A stretch of DNA of 64,000 nucleotides from Sphingomonas sp. PP-F2F-G114-C0414. Lineage in GTDB: Bacteria; Pseudomonadota; Alphaproteobacteria; Sphingomonadales; Sphingomonadaceae. The notes beneath the pieces are model-generated. The model was not told the origin of the DNA, made no database searches, and worked only from the letters and a program-made list of their open reading frames with translations. The position numbers and the translations under genes are program-made. The stretch's first letter is position 1. The number at the start of each line of letters is the position of its first letter. The stretch is from NCBI RefSeq assembly GCF_003688595.1, contig NZ_RCWT01000009.1, positions 682,001 through 746,000 of the forward strand. The letters run 5' to 3'. Below, in pieces: positions 27,938 to 37,083 of this stretch.

Positions 27938-27996
27938 CGTGTTCTCCCGCGAAGGCGGGAGCCCAGACTGGGCCCCCGCCTTCGCGGGGGAACACG
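27938..27996. repeat. Palindromic repeat (family B), 3-prime of dnaA
   Basis: CGTGTTCTCCCGCGAAGGCG... and ...CGCCTTCGCGGGGGAACACG form a 59-base hairpin with a central GCCCAGACTGGGC palindrome. A near copy lies at 41,276-41,330. Confidence 0.88.
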
Positions 27997-28054
27997 CTAG
28001 TGCGCGCGATATCGCGGCCTGTAGCCGCGTGACCCGGCACACCAAAAACTTCCC

Positions 28055-28136
28055 CGTCATCCTGACGAAAGTCAGGATCCAGAGTTACGGACGGTGGCCT
28101 ATTTGGCTCTGGATCCTGACTTTCGTCAGGATGACG
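28055..28136. repeat. Palindromic repeat (family C) with perfect 30-base arms
   Basis: The arms at 28,055-28,084 and 28,107-28,136 are exact reverse complements, starting CGTCATCCTGACGAAAGTCA, around a 22-base spacer. It lies between the converging dnaA and trpS genes and may act in termination. Confidence 0.9.
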
Positions 28137-28152
28137 GGACCGGGGGCGGTCC

Positions 28153-29160
28153 TTAGACCTGCAATCCCATCGCGTCCTGCGTCTGCTTGAGCACCGGTGC
28201 CGCCAGCGCGCGCGCCTTTTCCGCGCCCGCCTGCAACACTGCGGTCACCGCGCTGCGGTCGTCGAGCAACCGCACCATCTCGTCACGGATCGGCCCGAGC
28301 TTCGCCACCGCGAGATCCGCCAGCGCAGGCTTGAACGCGCCGAAGCCCTTGCCGCCGAACTCGCCGAGCACCGTCGCGACGTCGCTGTCCGCCAACGCCG
28401 CGTAGATCGTCAGCAGGTTGCGGGCCTCGGCGCGGTCGCCCAGTTCCTCGACCGTCGCGGGCAGCACGTCGGGATCGGTCTTCGCCTTGCGGAACTTGTC
28501 GGCGATCGTGTCGTCGCTGTCGATCAGCTTGACCACCGACTGTTCGGACGGGTTCGATTTCGACATCTTCGCCGACGCATCGCGCAACGACATGATCCGC
28601 GGTGCGGCCTTGCTGATCAGCGGCGCGGGGAGCGTGAACAGGTCGACGCCGTAGTCGCCGTTGAACTTGGTGGCGATGTCGCGCGCGAGTTCGAGATGCT
28701 GCTTCTGGTCCTCGCCGACCGGGACGTGCGTCGCGTTGTAGAGCAGCACGTCCGCCGCCATCAGCACGGGGTAATCGTACAGCCCGACGCTCGCGCCCTC
28801 GCGGTTCTTGCCCGCCTTGTCCTTGAACTGCGTCATCCGGTTGAGCCAACCGACGCGGGCGACGGTGTTGAGCAACCACGCCATCTCACTATGCGCCGGC
28901 ACGCGCGCCTGGTTGAACAGGATCGACTTGGCCGGATCGATCCCGGCCGCGATCATCGTCGCGGCGACCTCGATCGTGTGGGACGACAGTTCCGACGGTG
29001 CGATCCATTCGGTCGGCGCGTGGAGATCGGCGATGAAGAACATCGACTCGCCGCCCTGCGCCGCGACATCATCCTGCAGCGTCACCCACTGCTTCACCGC
29101 CCCCAGGTAATTGCCGAGATGGAGATTACCGGTGGGCTTGATGCCGGAAACGACGCGCAT
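28153..29160 (-). CDS. trpS: Tryptophanyl-tRNA synthetase
   Basis: A 335-residue class I synthetase charging tRNA-Trp. It starts MRVVSGIKPTGNLHLGNYLG, in which GNLHLGN is the HIGH-type motif, has DYPVLMAADVLLY and VPVGEDQKQHLELAR for tryptophan recognition, and SAKMSKSNPS as the KMSKS loop. It follows murJ by 9 bases and is the last gene of the secB-murJ-trpS set. Confidence 0.97.
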   Translation of the reverse strand: MRVVSGIKPTGNLHLGNYLGAVKQWVTLQDDVAAQGGESMFFIADLHAPTEWIAPSELSSHTIEVAATMIAAGIDPAKSILFNQARVPAHSEMAWLLNTVARVGWLNRMTQFKDKAGKNREGASVGLYDYPVLMAADVLLYNATHVPVGEDQKQHLELARDIATKFNGDYGVDLFTLPAPLISKAAPRIMSLRDASAKMSKSNPSEQSVVKLIDSDDTIADKFRKAKTDPDVLPATVEELGDRAEARNLLTIYAALADSDVATVLGEFGGKGFGAFKPALADLAVAKLGPIRDEMVRLLDDRSAVTAVLQAGAEKARALAAPVLKQTQDAMGLQV

Positions 29161-29169
29161 GGAGAAACC

Positions 29170-30735
29170 TTACTTGGAACGACGCAGAAGCGTGGAGATG
29201 TCGCCCAGCCGGAACGCGCCGGTGAGCAGGGTCGCGATCGCATAGACGACACCGCCAGTTGTCACCAGCACGAGCATCGCCCCCCAGCGCTGGATGCTGA
29301 TGCCCGTCACGAACGGCTGGAACAGGTCGTTGAGGAAATACATCACGACGCCCATGATCAATGCGGCGACCAGCAGCCGCCACGTCCGCCGGCGCAGCCG
29401 CGCGTCGGGCGTGAAGTGCCCGCGACGGACCAGCGTCCGGTACAGCATCGCGACATTGACCGTGCTGGCGATCGCGGTGGCGAGCGGCGGGCCCATGTGG
29501 CCGAGCGGCTTGATGAAGGCGAGGTTGAGGACGAGGTTCACGACCATCGACATCGTCGCATAGCGCACCGGCGTCTTTGTGTCGGAGCGCGCGTAATAGC
29601 CCGGCGTCAGCACCTTCACGAGAATGTACGAGGGCAGTCCGATCGAGAAGGCGGCAAGTGCCTGCGCGGTTGGCAGCGTCTGCGCGGCGGTGAACTTGCC
29701 GTGCTGGAAGAGCGCGGCGATAATCGGCCCGCCGCACACGATCAGCGCGACCGTCGCCGGCAGGGTCAGGAACAGCGCCAGCTCCATCCCGCGGTTCTGC
29801 GTGGTCATCGCCTCCGCATCCTCGCCGCGGCCGAGCTGGCGCGAGATGGTCGGGAGCAGGACGGTGCCGAGCCCGATCCCGATCAGCCCGAGTGGGAGCT
29901 GGTTCAGCCGGTCGGCGAAATAGATGTACGACACCGAGCCCGCGGGCAGCAACGCGGCGGCGAGCGCGGTCGAGACGACGAGGTTGATCTGCACCGCGCC
30001 CGCGCCGGCGGCAGCAGGCCAGATCAGCGACATGAGCTTCTTCACGTCGGGGTTGAGCTGCGGACGCTTGAGCCGGAGCTTCACGCCTGAGGCGCGGCAG
30101 GCGTAGATCAGCCAGAGCAACTGGAGCGCGCCCGAGACGGTGACCGCGATCGCCTGGTTGCGCGCCGTCAGCAGCGGCTGGTGTTCGTGGAACAGCAGCA
30201 GCGCGGCGATCAGCGTCGCGTTCAGCAGGATCGGCGCGGCCGCGTTGATCCAGAACTTGTGCAGCGAATTGAGGATGCCACCGAGCAGCGACACGAGGCT
30301 GATCAGCGGCAGATAGGGGAGCATGATCCGCGACAGATGGACGACATAGTCGAACCGCTCCGCGCTCGCGCCGTTGAAGCCGAAGGTCAGCAGCCACGTC
30401 AGCGGCCATGCCGCGATCTCGAAGAGCACGGTCATCAGGATCAGCGTCGGCAGCAGCACCGACAGCGCATCCTCGGCGAACGTGATCCCGTCGGGCAGGC
30501 CACGGCCAGACTTGTCGCCGACCTTCCGGTTGAACATCGGGATGAACGCGGCGGAGAATGCGCCCTCCGCGAAGAGGGCGCGGAACATGTTGGGGAGGCG
30601 GAACGCAATCAGGTACGCGTCCGACGCGAACCCCGCGCCGACGAACCGCGCGAACAGCGAGTCGCGTACCAGCCCCAGGATCCGGCTGGCGAGCGTCAGC
30701 CCGCCGACCGATCCCAGCGCCTTGGTAAGGTTCAT
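29170..30735 (-). CDS. murJ: Lipid II flippase MurJ
   Basis: A 521-residue integral membrane protein with about fourteen hydrophobic segments, of the MVF/MATE-like family that moves lipid II across the inner membrane for peptidoglycan synthesis. It begins NLTKALGSVGGLTLASRILGLVRD and shows FRLPNMFRALFAEGAFSAAFIP, the family signature. Between the SecB gene and trpS, with 19- and 9-base spacers. Confidence 0.95.
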   Translation of the reverse strand: MNLTKALGSVGGLTLASRILGLVRDSLFARFVGAGFASDAYLIAFRLPNMFRALFAEGAFSAAFIPMFNRKVGDKSGRGLPDGITFAEDALSVLLPTLILMTVLFEIAAWPLTWLLTFGFNGASAERFDYVVHLSRIMLPYLPLISLVSLLGGILNSLHKFWINAAAPILLNATLIAALLLFHEHQPLLTARNQAIAVTVSGALQLLWLIYACRASGVKLRLKRPQLNPDVKKLMSLIWPAAAGAGAVQINLVVSTALAAALLPAGSVSYIYFADRLNQLPLGLIGIGLGTVLLPTISRQLGRGEDAEAMTTQNRGMELALFLTLPATVALIVCGGPIIAALFQHGKFTAAQTLPTAQALAAFSIGLPSYILVKVLTPGYYARSDTKTPVRYATMSMVVNLVLNLAFIKPLGHMGPPLATAIASTVNVAMLYRTLVRRGHFTPDARLRRRTWRLLVAALIMGVVMYFLNDLFQPFVTGISIQRWGAMLVLVTTGGVVYAIATLLTGAFRLGDISTLLRRSK

Positions 30736-30754
30736 TTATTCCGCCTCCGGTCGA

Positions 30755-31267
30755 TCAGGCTTGGCCGAAATCGCCGACGTTCGGCTGGACGCCCTGCTGC
30801 TCCGACTGCGTCAGGTAAAGCTGGCCGAAGTCGATCGGCTCGAGCAGCAGCGGCGGGAAGCCACCGTCACGCACGGCGTCAGACAGCACGCGGCGGGCGA
30901 ACGGGAACAGCAGGCGCGGCGCCTCGCCCAGCAGGAACGGCTGGACGTGCTCGGCCGGGATGTTGCGCAGCCCGAACAGGCCCGCGTACGAAAGGTCGAC
31001 GATGAACGCGACCTGCCCCTCGCTCTCGGCGCGGACGTCGATCTTGAGCACGACCTCGTGCACCTCGTCGCCGACCTGCGCCGCGCCGATGTTGAACTGC
31101 ACGTCGATCGCCGGCGGCGTCTGGTTCTGGTAGACCGCCGGCGCGTTCGGGTTCTCGAACGACAGGTCCTTGACGTATTGCGAGATCAGCCCGGCGGCGG
31201 GGATCGTGTCCTCGCCGTTCGCCAGCATCTGGTCGGGCGTCGTCACGCCGTTATCCTGGTCATCCAT
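30755..31267 (-). CDS. secB: Protein-export chaperone SecB
   Basis: A 170-residue tetrameric chaperone that keeps preproteins unfolded for SecA. Visible family features are QYVKDLSFENPNAP near the N-terminus, EVVLKIDVRAE and AEHVQPFLLGEAPRLLFPFARRV. Length is typical for alphaproteobacteria. It heads the minus-strand set secB-murJ-trpS and is divergent from the Tim44-like gene. Confidence 0.96.
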   Translation of the reverse strand: MDDQDNGVTTPDQMLANGEDTIPAAGLISQYVKDLSFENPNAPAVYQNQTPPAIDVQFNIGAAQVGDEVHEVVLKIDVRAESEGQVAFIVDLSYAGLFGLRNIPAEHVQPFLLGEAPRLLFPFARRVLSDAVRDGGFPPLLLEPIDFGQLYLTQSEQQGVQPNVGDFGQA

Positions 31268-31441
31268 TCGTCATGTCCTTGAAGCTATGGCTAGGCCGTA
31301 AAATCGGGACCGAACCGGAGCGCTGGCGCGTTCCCATCGGTCGAGCCGGTGCGATTAGCAGTGCCGGGGGGGTGTTTCAACGGGCGCGGGTTTGAATAAC
31401 CACAGCTTTGGCCTATGTTGGACGCAAGATCGGAGGCACCG

Positions 31442-32086
31442 TTGTTTTACGTAGTTCTTCTCGCGATGGTGGCCGGGTTCCTCGCCATGCGTCTTTACAG
31501 CGTGCTTGGTAAGCGAACCGGGCATGAACAGCCGTTGCCGCGTGCGGCCGAAGAGCGTCCGGTGCCCGTGTCGGTGCCGCGGACGATCGATGCCGTCGCC
31601 GAGCCGCGCGACGTCGCCAACCGCAATATCGAGCCGCAGGCGGAAGCCGGGCTTCGCGCGATCGTCGCAGGCGAGCCGGGCTTCGACGTCGGCCGCTTCC
31701 TGGAAGGGTCGCAGGCCGCGTACCGCATGATCCTCGAAGCGTTCTGGAAGGGCGATGAGGATGCGCTGGCCGATCTCGCGATCGACGACGTCCGCGCCGC
31801 GTTCGTCGAGGCGATCGCCGCGCGTCGCGAGGCGGGCGAAGTGCTCGACAACCGGCTGGTGTCGATCGAGCGCGCGGTGATCGCCGATGCGAGCGTTTCC
31901 GGGCGCGATGCCCAGATCACGGTACGCTTCGATGCGGACATCGCGGCGGTCACGCGGGACGCTGAGGGCGTCGTCCTCGCCGGCTCGCTGACCGATGCCG
32001 TCGAGACGCATGACGTCTGGACGTTCGCGCGGACGCTGAAGAGCAGTGATCCGAACTGGAAGCTCGCAGACACCGACGAAGCCTGA
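31442..32086 (+). CDS. Tim44-like domain protein
   Basis: A 214-residue protein with an N-terminal hydrophobic anchor (MFYVVLLAMVAGFLAMRLY), a charged linker, and a C-terminal Tim44/Mba1-like domain (FLEGSQAAYRMILEAFWKGDEDAL...). Bacterial members of this family associate with the inner membrane and outer-membrane or transport functions. I choose the TTG at 31,442 because a GGAGG lies 5 bases before it and the resulting N-terminus is the usual one; an ATG 27 bases upstream has no such site. Divergence from secB and overlap with mltA (TGATG) suggest an envelope role. Confidence 0.85.
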   Translation: MFYVVLLAMVAGFLAMRLYSVLGKRTGHEQPLPRAAEERPVPVSVPRTIDAVAEPRDVANRNIEPQAEAGLRAIVAGEPGFDVGRFLEGSQAAYRMILEAFWKGDEDALADLAIDDVRAAFVEAIAARREAGEVLDNRLVSIERAVIADASVSGRDAQITVRFDADIAAVTRDAEGVVLAGSLTDAVETHDVWTFARTLKSSDPNWKLADTDEA

Positions 32087-33447
32087 TGCGCGATTTCAGG
32101 GGGGGCGGGCTCGCTGGCCTGGGAATGGCGCTGCTGTTGAGCGCGTGCGTCGGCGGCGTCGAACCGCCCCGATCCGGGCCGGGGCCGATCGATCGCCCAA
32201 CCGGGCGCCCAGCCGATCGGCCGAGCGAACCGGTCCGCGTCCATCCCTCGCGCGATACCGGGGCTTCACCGAACATCCGAGGGATCCAGATGCCGGCGCG
32301 GATCGTCGGTGCGGTGCCTCTGCTGGCGGCCCCGGTCGTGCCTGCGAACGAGCCTTTGAATGCTGCGGCCGCCGGCGTGGTGCCGGGACCGGCCGTCGCC
32401 ACGCTGCCGATCGACGACGGCCAGGCGCAGGCCGCGCTGGCCGCGTTCGTTACGAGCTGCCCGTCGCTGATGCGTCGAAATGATTCCTCGGGTCTAACGC
32501 GGGGTACGGATTGGCAACCGGCGTGCGCCGCGGCGGCGTCGACCGATCGTCGCGATGCGCGGGCGTTCTTCGCGCAATGGTTCGAGGCGGCGCAGATCGG
32601 CGACGGCAAGGCGTTCGCGACGGGCTATTACGAACCCGAGATCGCCGGCTCGCTCGAGCGCCGCGATGGCTATGCGCCGATCTATGGTCGCCCGAATGAT
32701 CTGATCGATGTCGATCTCGGCGCGTTTTCCACCGCGCTCAAGGGCAAGAAGGTTCGTGGTCGCGTCGATGGCAGCAACCTCGTGCCCTATTACGACCGGA
32801 CCGCGATCGAGCAGGGTGCGATTTCGGGGCGTGCGCCGATTCTCGCTTGGGCGCGCGATCCGGTCGAACTATTCTTCCTCCAGATCCAGGGGTCCGGGCG
32901 GTTGCGGCTGCCCGACGGCGAAATCCTGCGGATCGGCTATGCGACGCAGAACGGCCGTGATTATACCGGTATCGGCGCGCTGATGAAGTCGCGCGGGCTG
33001 CTCCAGCCGGGCCAGACCTCGATGCAGGGCATCGTCGCGTGGCTGCACGCGCACCCCGCCGACGGGCAGGCGATCATGCGCGAGAACAAGAGCTTCGTGT
33101 TTTTCTGCGAACTTGAGGGGGCACCGCTGGGGGCACTTGGCTTGCCCGTCACGGGTCAGGTGAGCGCCGCCGTCGACGTCAAGTTCGTGCCGCTCGGTGC
33201 GCCCGTGTTCCTGTCGCTCGATCGTCAGGACGCGAGCGGCCTGTGGATCGCGCAGGATACCGGCGGCGCGATCAAGGGCAGCAATCGTTTCGACACCTTC
33301 TGGGGTGCGGGCGCGGCGGCCGAGGCGACGGCTGGCGGCATGGCCGGACGCGGCACGGCGTATCTGCTGCTGCCGATCGGGACGGTCGCGCGGCTGAACG
33401 CTCAGGGTAATGGGGCGCGATATGGCGGGCCGACCACTCAACCCTGA
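32086..33447 (+). CDS. mltA: Membrane-bound lytic murein transglycosylase A
   Basis: A 453-residue lipoprotein: signal with lipobox LLSAC at about residues 18-22, then a proline-rich low-complexity spacer, the MltA domain (GYYEPEIAGSLERRDGYAPIYGRP, ILAWARDPVELFFLQIQGSGRL) and a C-terminal 3D domain with the catalytic aspartate motif DTGGAIKG. It cleaves peptidoglycan to make 1,6-anhydro-muropeptides. Its ATG overlaps the Tim44-like stop and its 3-prime end overlaps the Smr gene by 26 bases. Confidence 0.94.
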   Translation: MRDFRGGGLAGLGMALLLSACVGGVEPPRSGPGPIDRPTGRPADRPSEPVRVHPSRDTGASPNIRGIQMPARIVGAVPLLAAPVVPANEPLNAAAAGVVPGPAVATLPIDDGQAQAALAAFVTSCPSLMRRNDSSGLTRGTDWQPACAAAASTDRRDARAFFAQWFEAAQIGDGKAFATGYYEPEIAGSLERRDGYAPIYGRPNDLIDVDLGAFSTALKGKKVRGRVDGSNLVPYYDRTAIEQGAISGRAPILAWARDPVELFFLQIQGSGRLRLPDGEILRIGYATQNGRDYTGIGALMKSRGLLQPGQTSMQGIVAWLHAHPADGQAIMRENKSFVFFCELEGAPLGALGLPVTGQVSAAVDVKFVPLGAPVFLSLDRQDASGLWIAQDTGGAIKGSNRFDTFWGAGAAAEATAGGMAGRGTAYLLLPIGTVARLNAQGNGARYGGPTTQP

Positions 33448-34060
33448 CGAAGCCCAGCTTTGGGCGAGGGTGATGCAGACCGTGCGACCGATGCGCGTGG
33501 TCGCCGTACGGATTCCCGAGCGCGCGCCGCCTTTGCCGCCACCGCCCAAGCCGATCATCGGTCCCAACGGCAAGATCGTGCCCGCGCCGCCTGCGCCGAT
33601 GGGGCGCGTGAAGCCGCTCGTTCGTACCGTCGTGACGCCGTACGCGGCAAGGGCAGGGGGCGGTGCGGGGGCCAAGCCGGTCGTCGCGCGGCCGGCGGTC
33701 AAACCGATCACCGCCAACACGCTCGATGGTGGCTGGGACAAGCGGCTCACGCGAGGTGTGGTGAGTCCCGACAGTTCGATTGATCTGCACGGGCACACGC
33801 TGGCCTCGGCACATGCACTCCTCGATGTCGGCCTTGGCCGCGCGATCGCACGTGGCGACCGCGTGCTGCTGCTGGTCACGGGAAAGCCGCCCCGACCCGA
33901 AAGCGAACGCCCGCACGCCAGAGGCGCTATCCGGTCCGCGGTCGCCGACTGGCTGGCAGGTTCGCGCCACGCGGATTCGATCGCGGCGGTCCGCGGCGCG
34001 CATCCGCGACACGGCGGGCAGGGTGCACTGTATATCGTCCTGCGCCGCGGGCGGGAGTAG
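33422..34060 (+). CDS. Smr domain-containing protein
   Basis: A 212-residue cytoplasmic protein. The first 110 residues are proline/alanine-rich and probably disordered (PPLPPPPKPIIGPNG). The C-terminal half is a Smr domain with IDLHGHTLASAHALL, VLLVTGKPPRP and HPRHGGQGALYIVLRR, like MutS2 C-terminal endonuclease domains. Standalone Smr proteins bind nucleic acid; some act on stalled ribosomes or cruciform DNA. The start within the end of mltA matches the arrangement seen in many alphaproteobacteria. Confidence 0.88.
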   Translation: MAGRPLNPDEAQLWARVMQTVRPMRVVAVRIPERAPPLPPPPKPIIGPNGKIVPAPPAPMGRVKPLVRTVVTPYAARAGGGAGAKPVVARPAVKPITANTLDGGWDKRLTRGVVSPDSSIDLHGHTLASAHALLDVGLGRAIARGDRVLLLVTGKPPRPESERPHARGAIRSAVADWLAGSRHADSIAAVRGAHPRHGGQGALYIVLRRGRE

Positions 34061-34113
34061 GCGAGTGCATTGATCCTCCCCCTGGCGGGAAGGATCGAAC
34101 GAGCATACCCGAC

Positions 34114-35238
34114 TTAGGCTAGTGTGCGCGCGATCACGTCCGCATAGATATCCGTCAGCGTCAGCAGATCCTCGACCGCGACCGCCTCGTCGACCTTGTG
34201 CATCGTCGCGTTGATCAGCCCGAACTCGACCACCGGGCAGAGCTTCGAGAGGAAGCGCGCGTCGGAGGTGCCGCCGGTGGTCGACAGTTCCGGGGTGATC
34301 CCGGTCGCGCCCGCAATGGCCTCCGACAACAGCGTCGAGAATGCCCCCGGCGCAGTCAGAAACGCCTCGCCCGAAACCTTGCCCGTCACCACGACGCCCG
34401 GCGCGTGACGCTCGGCGATCGCGCGGATACGGTCGATCAGGTCCGCCCCGCGGTGGCGATCATTGAACCGGATGCTCAGTCGCGCGGACGCCTTGGCGGG
34501 AATGACGTTGTGCGCGGGGTTGCCGACGGTGATGTCGGTGACCTCGATGTTCGACGACTGAAACCAGTCGGTGCCCTCGTCGAGCACCACGCCTTCGATC
34601 TCCGCGAGGATCGCGATCAGCCGCGGGATCGGATTGTCGGCGAGATGCGGATACGCGACGTGACCCTGGCGTCCCGGCACGTCGATCCAGATGTTGACCG
34701 AACCGCGCCGCCCGATCTTGACCATGTCGCCGAGGCGCGCGGTCGAGGTGGGTTCGCCGACCAGACACAAGTCCGGCACGATCCCACGTGCCGCCATACG
34801 CTCCATCAACGCCACGGTGCCGTAGGTGGCGGGGCCTTCCTCGTCGCCAGTGATGATCAGCGACAGCGTCCCGGCATTGCTCCGGCTGGCGGCAGCGACG
34901 AACGCCGCGACCGCGCCCTTCATGTCGACCGCGCCGCGTCCGTACAGCAGTCCACCGCGGACCTCGCCGGACCAGGGCGATCCGGTCCAGCCTTCGCCGG
35001 GCGGGACGACGTCGACATGACCGGCGAAGGCGAGATGGCGGGGGCCGTCGCCGCGCACCGCGAGCAAATTCTCTACCGGACCGTCGGGTGCCTCGCCGCT
35101 CATGAAGCGATCGACCGCGAAACCGAGCGGAACGAGCGCGGCTTCCAGCACATCGAACACGGTGCCGCGCGCGGGCGTGACGCTATCCGCGCGGAGCAGC
35201 ACCTGTGTCAGCGCGACCGGGTCGATCTGCCCGCTCAT
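34114..35238 (-). CDS. dapE: Succinyl-diaminopimelate desuccinylase
   Basis: A 374-residue M20-family zinc amidohydrolase of lysine and meso-diaminopimelate synthesis. Metal and catalytic motifs: AFAGHVDVVPPG, GRGAVDMKGAVAAFV, ITGDEEGPATYGT, and a C-terminal TGGTSDARFLSKLCPVVEFG. The start giving MSGQIDPVALTQ is chosen because it overlaps the GST gene stop by 4 bases and fits the usual length; the frame upstream is not coding. Confidence 0.95.
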   Translation of the reverse strand: MSGQIDPVALTQVLLRADSVTPARGTVFDVLEAALVPLGFAVDRFMSGEAPDGPVENLLAVRGDGPRHLAFAGHVDVVPPGEGWTGSPWSGEVRGGLLYGRGAVDMKGAVAAFVAAASRSNAGTLSLIITGDEEGPATYGTVALMERMAARGIVPDLCLVGEPTSTARLGDMVKIGRRGSVNIWIDVPGRQGHVAYPHLADNPIPRLIAILAEIEGVVLDEGTDWFQSSNIEVTDITVGNPAHNVIPAKASARLSIRFNDRHRGADLIDRIRAIAERHAPGVVVTGKVSGEAFLTAPGAFSTLLSEAIAGATGITPELSTTGGTSDARFLSKLCPVVEFGLINATMHKVDEAVAVEDLLTLTDIYADVIARTLA

Positions 35239-35906
35239 GCAGGCGTCGGCACCGGCTGCTCGAATTGCTCGAGGACCCATTCCTCTTCTTGCGCGGCGGC
35301 GATCCAGTCCTGCATGAACGGATGTTCGAACATCGCCTGCATATAGCCCGCCGCAAAGCGCGCGATCGGCAGCTGATAGGTGACGATGCGGGTCACGAGC
35401 GGCGCGAACATGATGTCCGCCGCGCCGAACTGGCCGAACAGGAAATCGCCGCCGCCGCCGAAGCGCGCGCGCGCCTGCGCCCATAATTCCATGACCCGCT
35501 GCAATTCGACCAGCACGTCGTCGTCGGGTTGCTGCGCGGGGAACACCTGACGCACGTTCATGCTGTGCTTGCGACGCAGCGCGGCAAAACTCGAATGCAT
35601 CTCGGCGGCCATCGACCGTGCCATTGCGCGTGCGGCGTCGTCCTCGGGCCAGAAGCGCTCGCGGCCGACCTTGTCCGCGAGATAGTCAACGATCGCCAGG
35701 CTGTCCCACACCACCGCGTCGCCGTCCCACAGGATCGGCACCTTGCCCGACGATGGCGCGAACTCGTCGCCCGAGCGGCGCTTTTCCCAATCGGCGTCGT
35801 ACATCGGCACGACCACCTCTTCGAAGAGCAGCCCGGATTGTTTGCAGGCGAGCCAGCCGCGAAGCGACCAGGACGAATAGGCCTTGTTGCCGATGATCAG
35901 TTTCAT
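35235..35906 (-). CDS. Glutathione S-transferase family protein
   Basis: A 223-residue protein with an N-terminal thioredoxin-fold GST domain (LIIGNKAYSSWSLRGWLACKQSG; the SS pair near residue 11 fits the catalytic serine, and GKVPILWDGDAVVWDSLAI is the glutathione-binding loop) and a C-terminal helical domain. Substrate unknown. It is translated with dapE through a 4-base overlap, a pairing I see no functional reason for. Confidence 0.9.
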   Translation of the reverse strand: MKLIIGNKAYSSWSLRGWLACKQSGLLFEEVVVPMYDADWEKRRSGDEFAPSSGKVPILWDGDAVVWDSLAIVDYLADKVGRERFWPEDDAARAMARSMAAEMHSSFAALRRKHSMNVRQVFPAQQPDDDVLVELQRVMELWAQARARFGGGGDFLFGQFGAADIMFAPLVTRIVTYQLPIARFAAGYMQAMFEHPFMQDWIAAAQEEEWVLEQFEQPVPTPA

Positions 35907-35916
35907 GGCAGCGGTG

Positions 35917-36930
35917 CTAGCCGCGTCGGCGGGCGGGGGCAACGTCGGGCATCGGCACGACGCCAGCGCGTTCACGCGGCATGATCCGGTGGAGCACACC
36001 GATGGCGGCCAGCGCCACGACTGTGCCGAGGATGATATCGATCAGATAATGCGTGCCTTCGACCGGTGTCGACAGCAGCATCGCGGCGTTGATCGCGACG
36101 ACCGGCCAGCGCAGCCGCGGCAACCGCCATGCGGCGTTGATGTAGAGCGTCGCGGCGGCGGCGTGGAAGCTCGGCGCCGAAACGATGCCGCGCAGGTGAC
36201 CGAGATCGACCACGCGCACGCTGTGATCGCGCAGCGCCGGGATCAGCCCCTGCTGCCACTGTTCGCTCTCGGGCATATAGGCGATCGGGCCATGCCACAG
36301 ATACGAGAACGGACCGATCGCCGGCATGAACGCGTAGAGGATCAACGTGCCGATCGCGGTCAGCCAGAACGTCGCGAGGAAACGGTGTGCGGCAACGCGG
36401 TCGCCGGTGAAGGCGAAGGTCGCGAACAGGATGACGGGCGTCAGGTAGATGCTGCGATACGCGGCGAGACCGAGCGATTGCAGGATCGGCGTCGCCGCGA
36501 CGAGCCGGTACCAGGCGAGCCAGTCGAACTGCAGCAGCGCGTCGATCCGCTGCAGCGCGGCGTCGTGGAAACCGTGGGTCATCGCCGCGACCGGATAGCT
36601 CGCGACCGCGCCCATCAGTGCCAACAGCGTGAAGACACCGTAATATTCGGCGCAGTCGGCGACCGCGCGGGCATGGCGCCAGGGCCGGTCGCGAAGGCCG
36701 AAGCGCAACGCAAACAGGCCAATGCCGCTGACGTAGAACGGCATGTTGTCCGCATCGTACGGGTCGATCGAGAGACCGGCGATGCGCATCATCACCGTCA
36801 ACAGCGCCAGGCTGAGGATCATGCCGCCGCCGACCCACCACCCGTAGTCGGGCAGGCTGGCGTTCGCGGGCGCGGTGATACGGTACTCGGCGGCGCGCGG
36901 CCGGGTGGCTGTAATGGAAACGTCACTCAT
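35917..36930 (-). CDS. PAP2-superfamily membrane phosphatase/phosphotransferase
   Basis: A 337-residue protein with about eight to nine hydrophobic segments and C-terminal PAP2 motifs: APSFHAAAATLY (motif 2-like) and TPVEGTHYLIDIILG (motif 3-like, histidine and aspartate). The arrangement is like the Aur1/Ipt1-type PAP2_3 branch, whose eukaryotic members transfer inositol phosphate to ceramide. Sphingomonads do make sphingolipids, so a lipid head-group transferase is conceivable, but a plain lipid phosphatase is equally possible. It lies 10 bases upstream of the GST gene on the same strand. Confidence 0.82.
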   Translation of the reverse strand: MSDVSITATRPRAAEYRITAPANASLPDYGWWVGGGMILSLALLTVMMRIAGLSIDPYDADNMPFYVSGIGLFALRFGLRDRPWRHARAVADCAEYYGVFTLLALMGAVASYPVAAMTHGFHDAALQRIDALLQFDWLAWYRLVAATPILQSLGLAAYRSIYLTPVILFATFAFTGDRVAAHRFLATFWLTAIGTLILYAFMPAIGPFSYLWHGPIAYMPESEQWQQGLIPALRDHSVRVVDLGHLRGIVSAPSFHAAAATLYINAAWRLPRLRWPVVAINAAMLLSTPVEGTHYLIDIILGTVVALAAIGVLHRIMPRERAGVVPMPDVAPARRRG

Positions 36931-37083
36931 GGTCGGCGAACGCGTATCACATCGGGAAGAACAAGCGACCCCCGTCGGCCGGACCAGCTTTCGCTTGGCT
37001 GAACGGGATCGAGCGGACCTCGGCTCACCCGCGGGACGTCGCCTGTCGCTATGCAGGCGACGGCCCCGGTATGCGCCCCCTTG

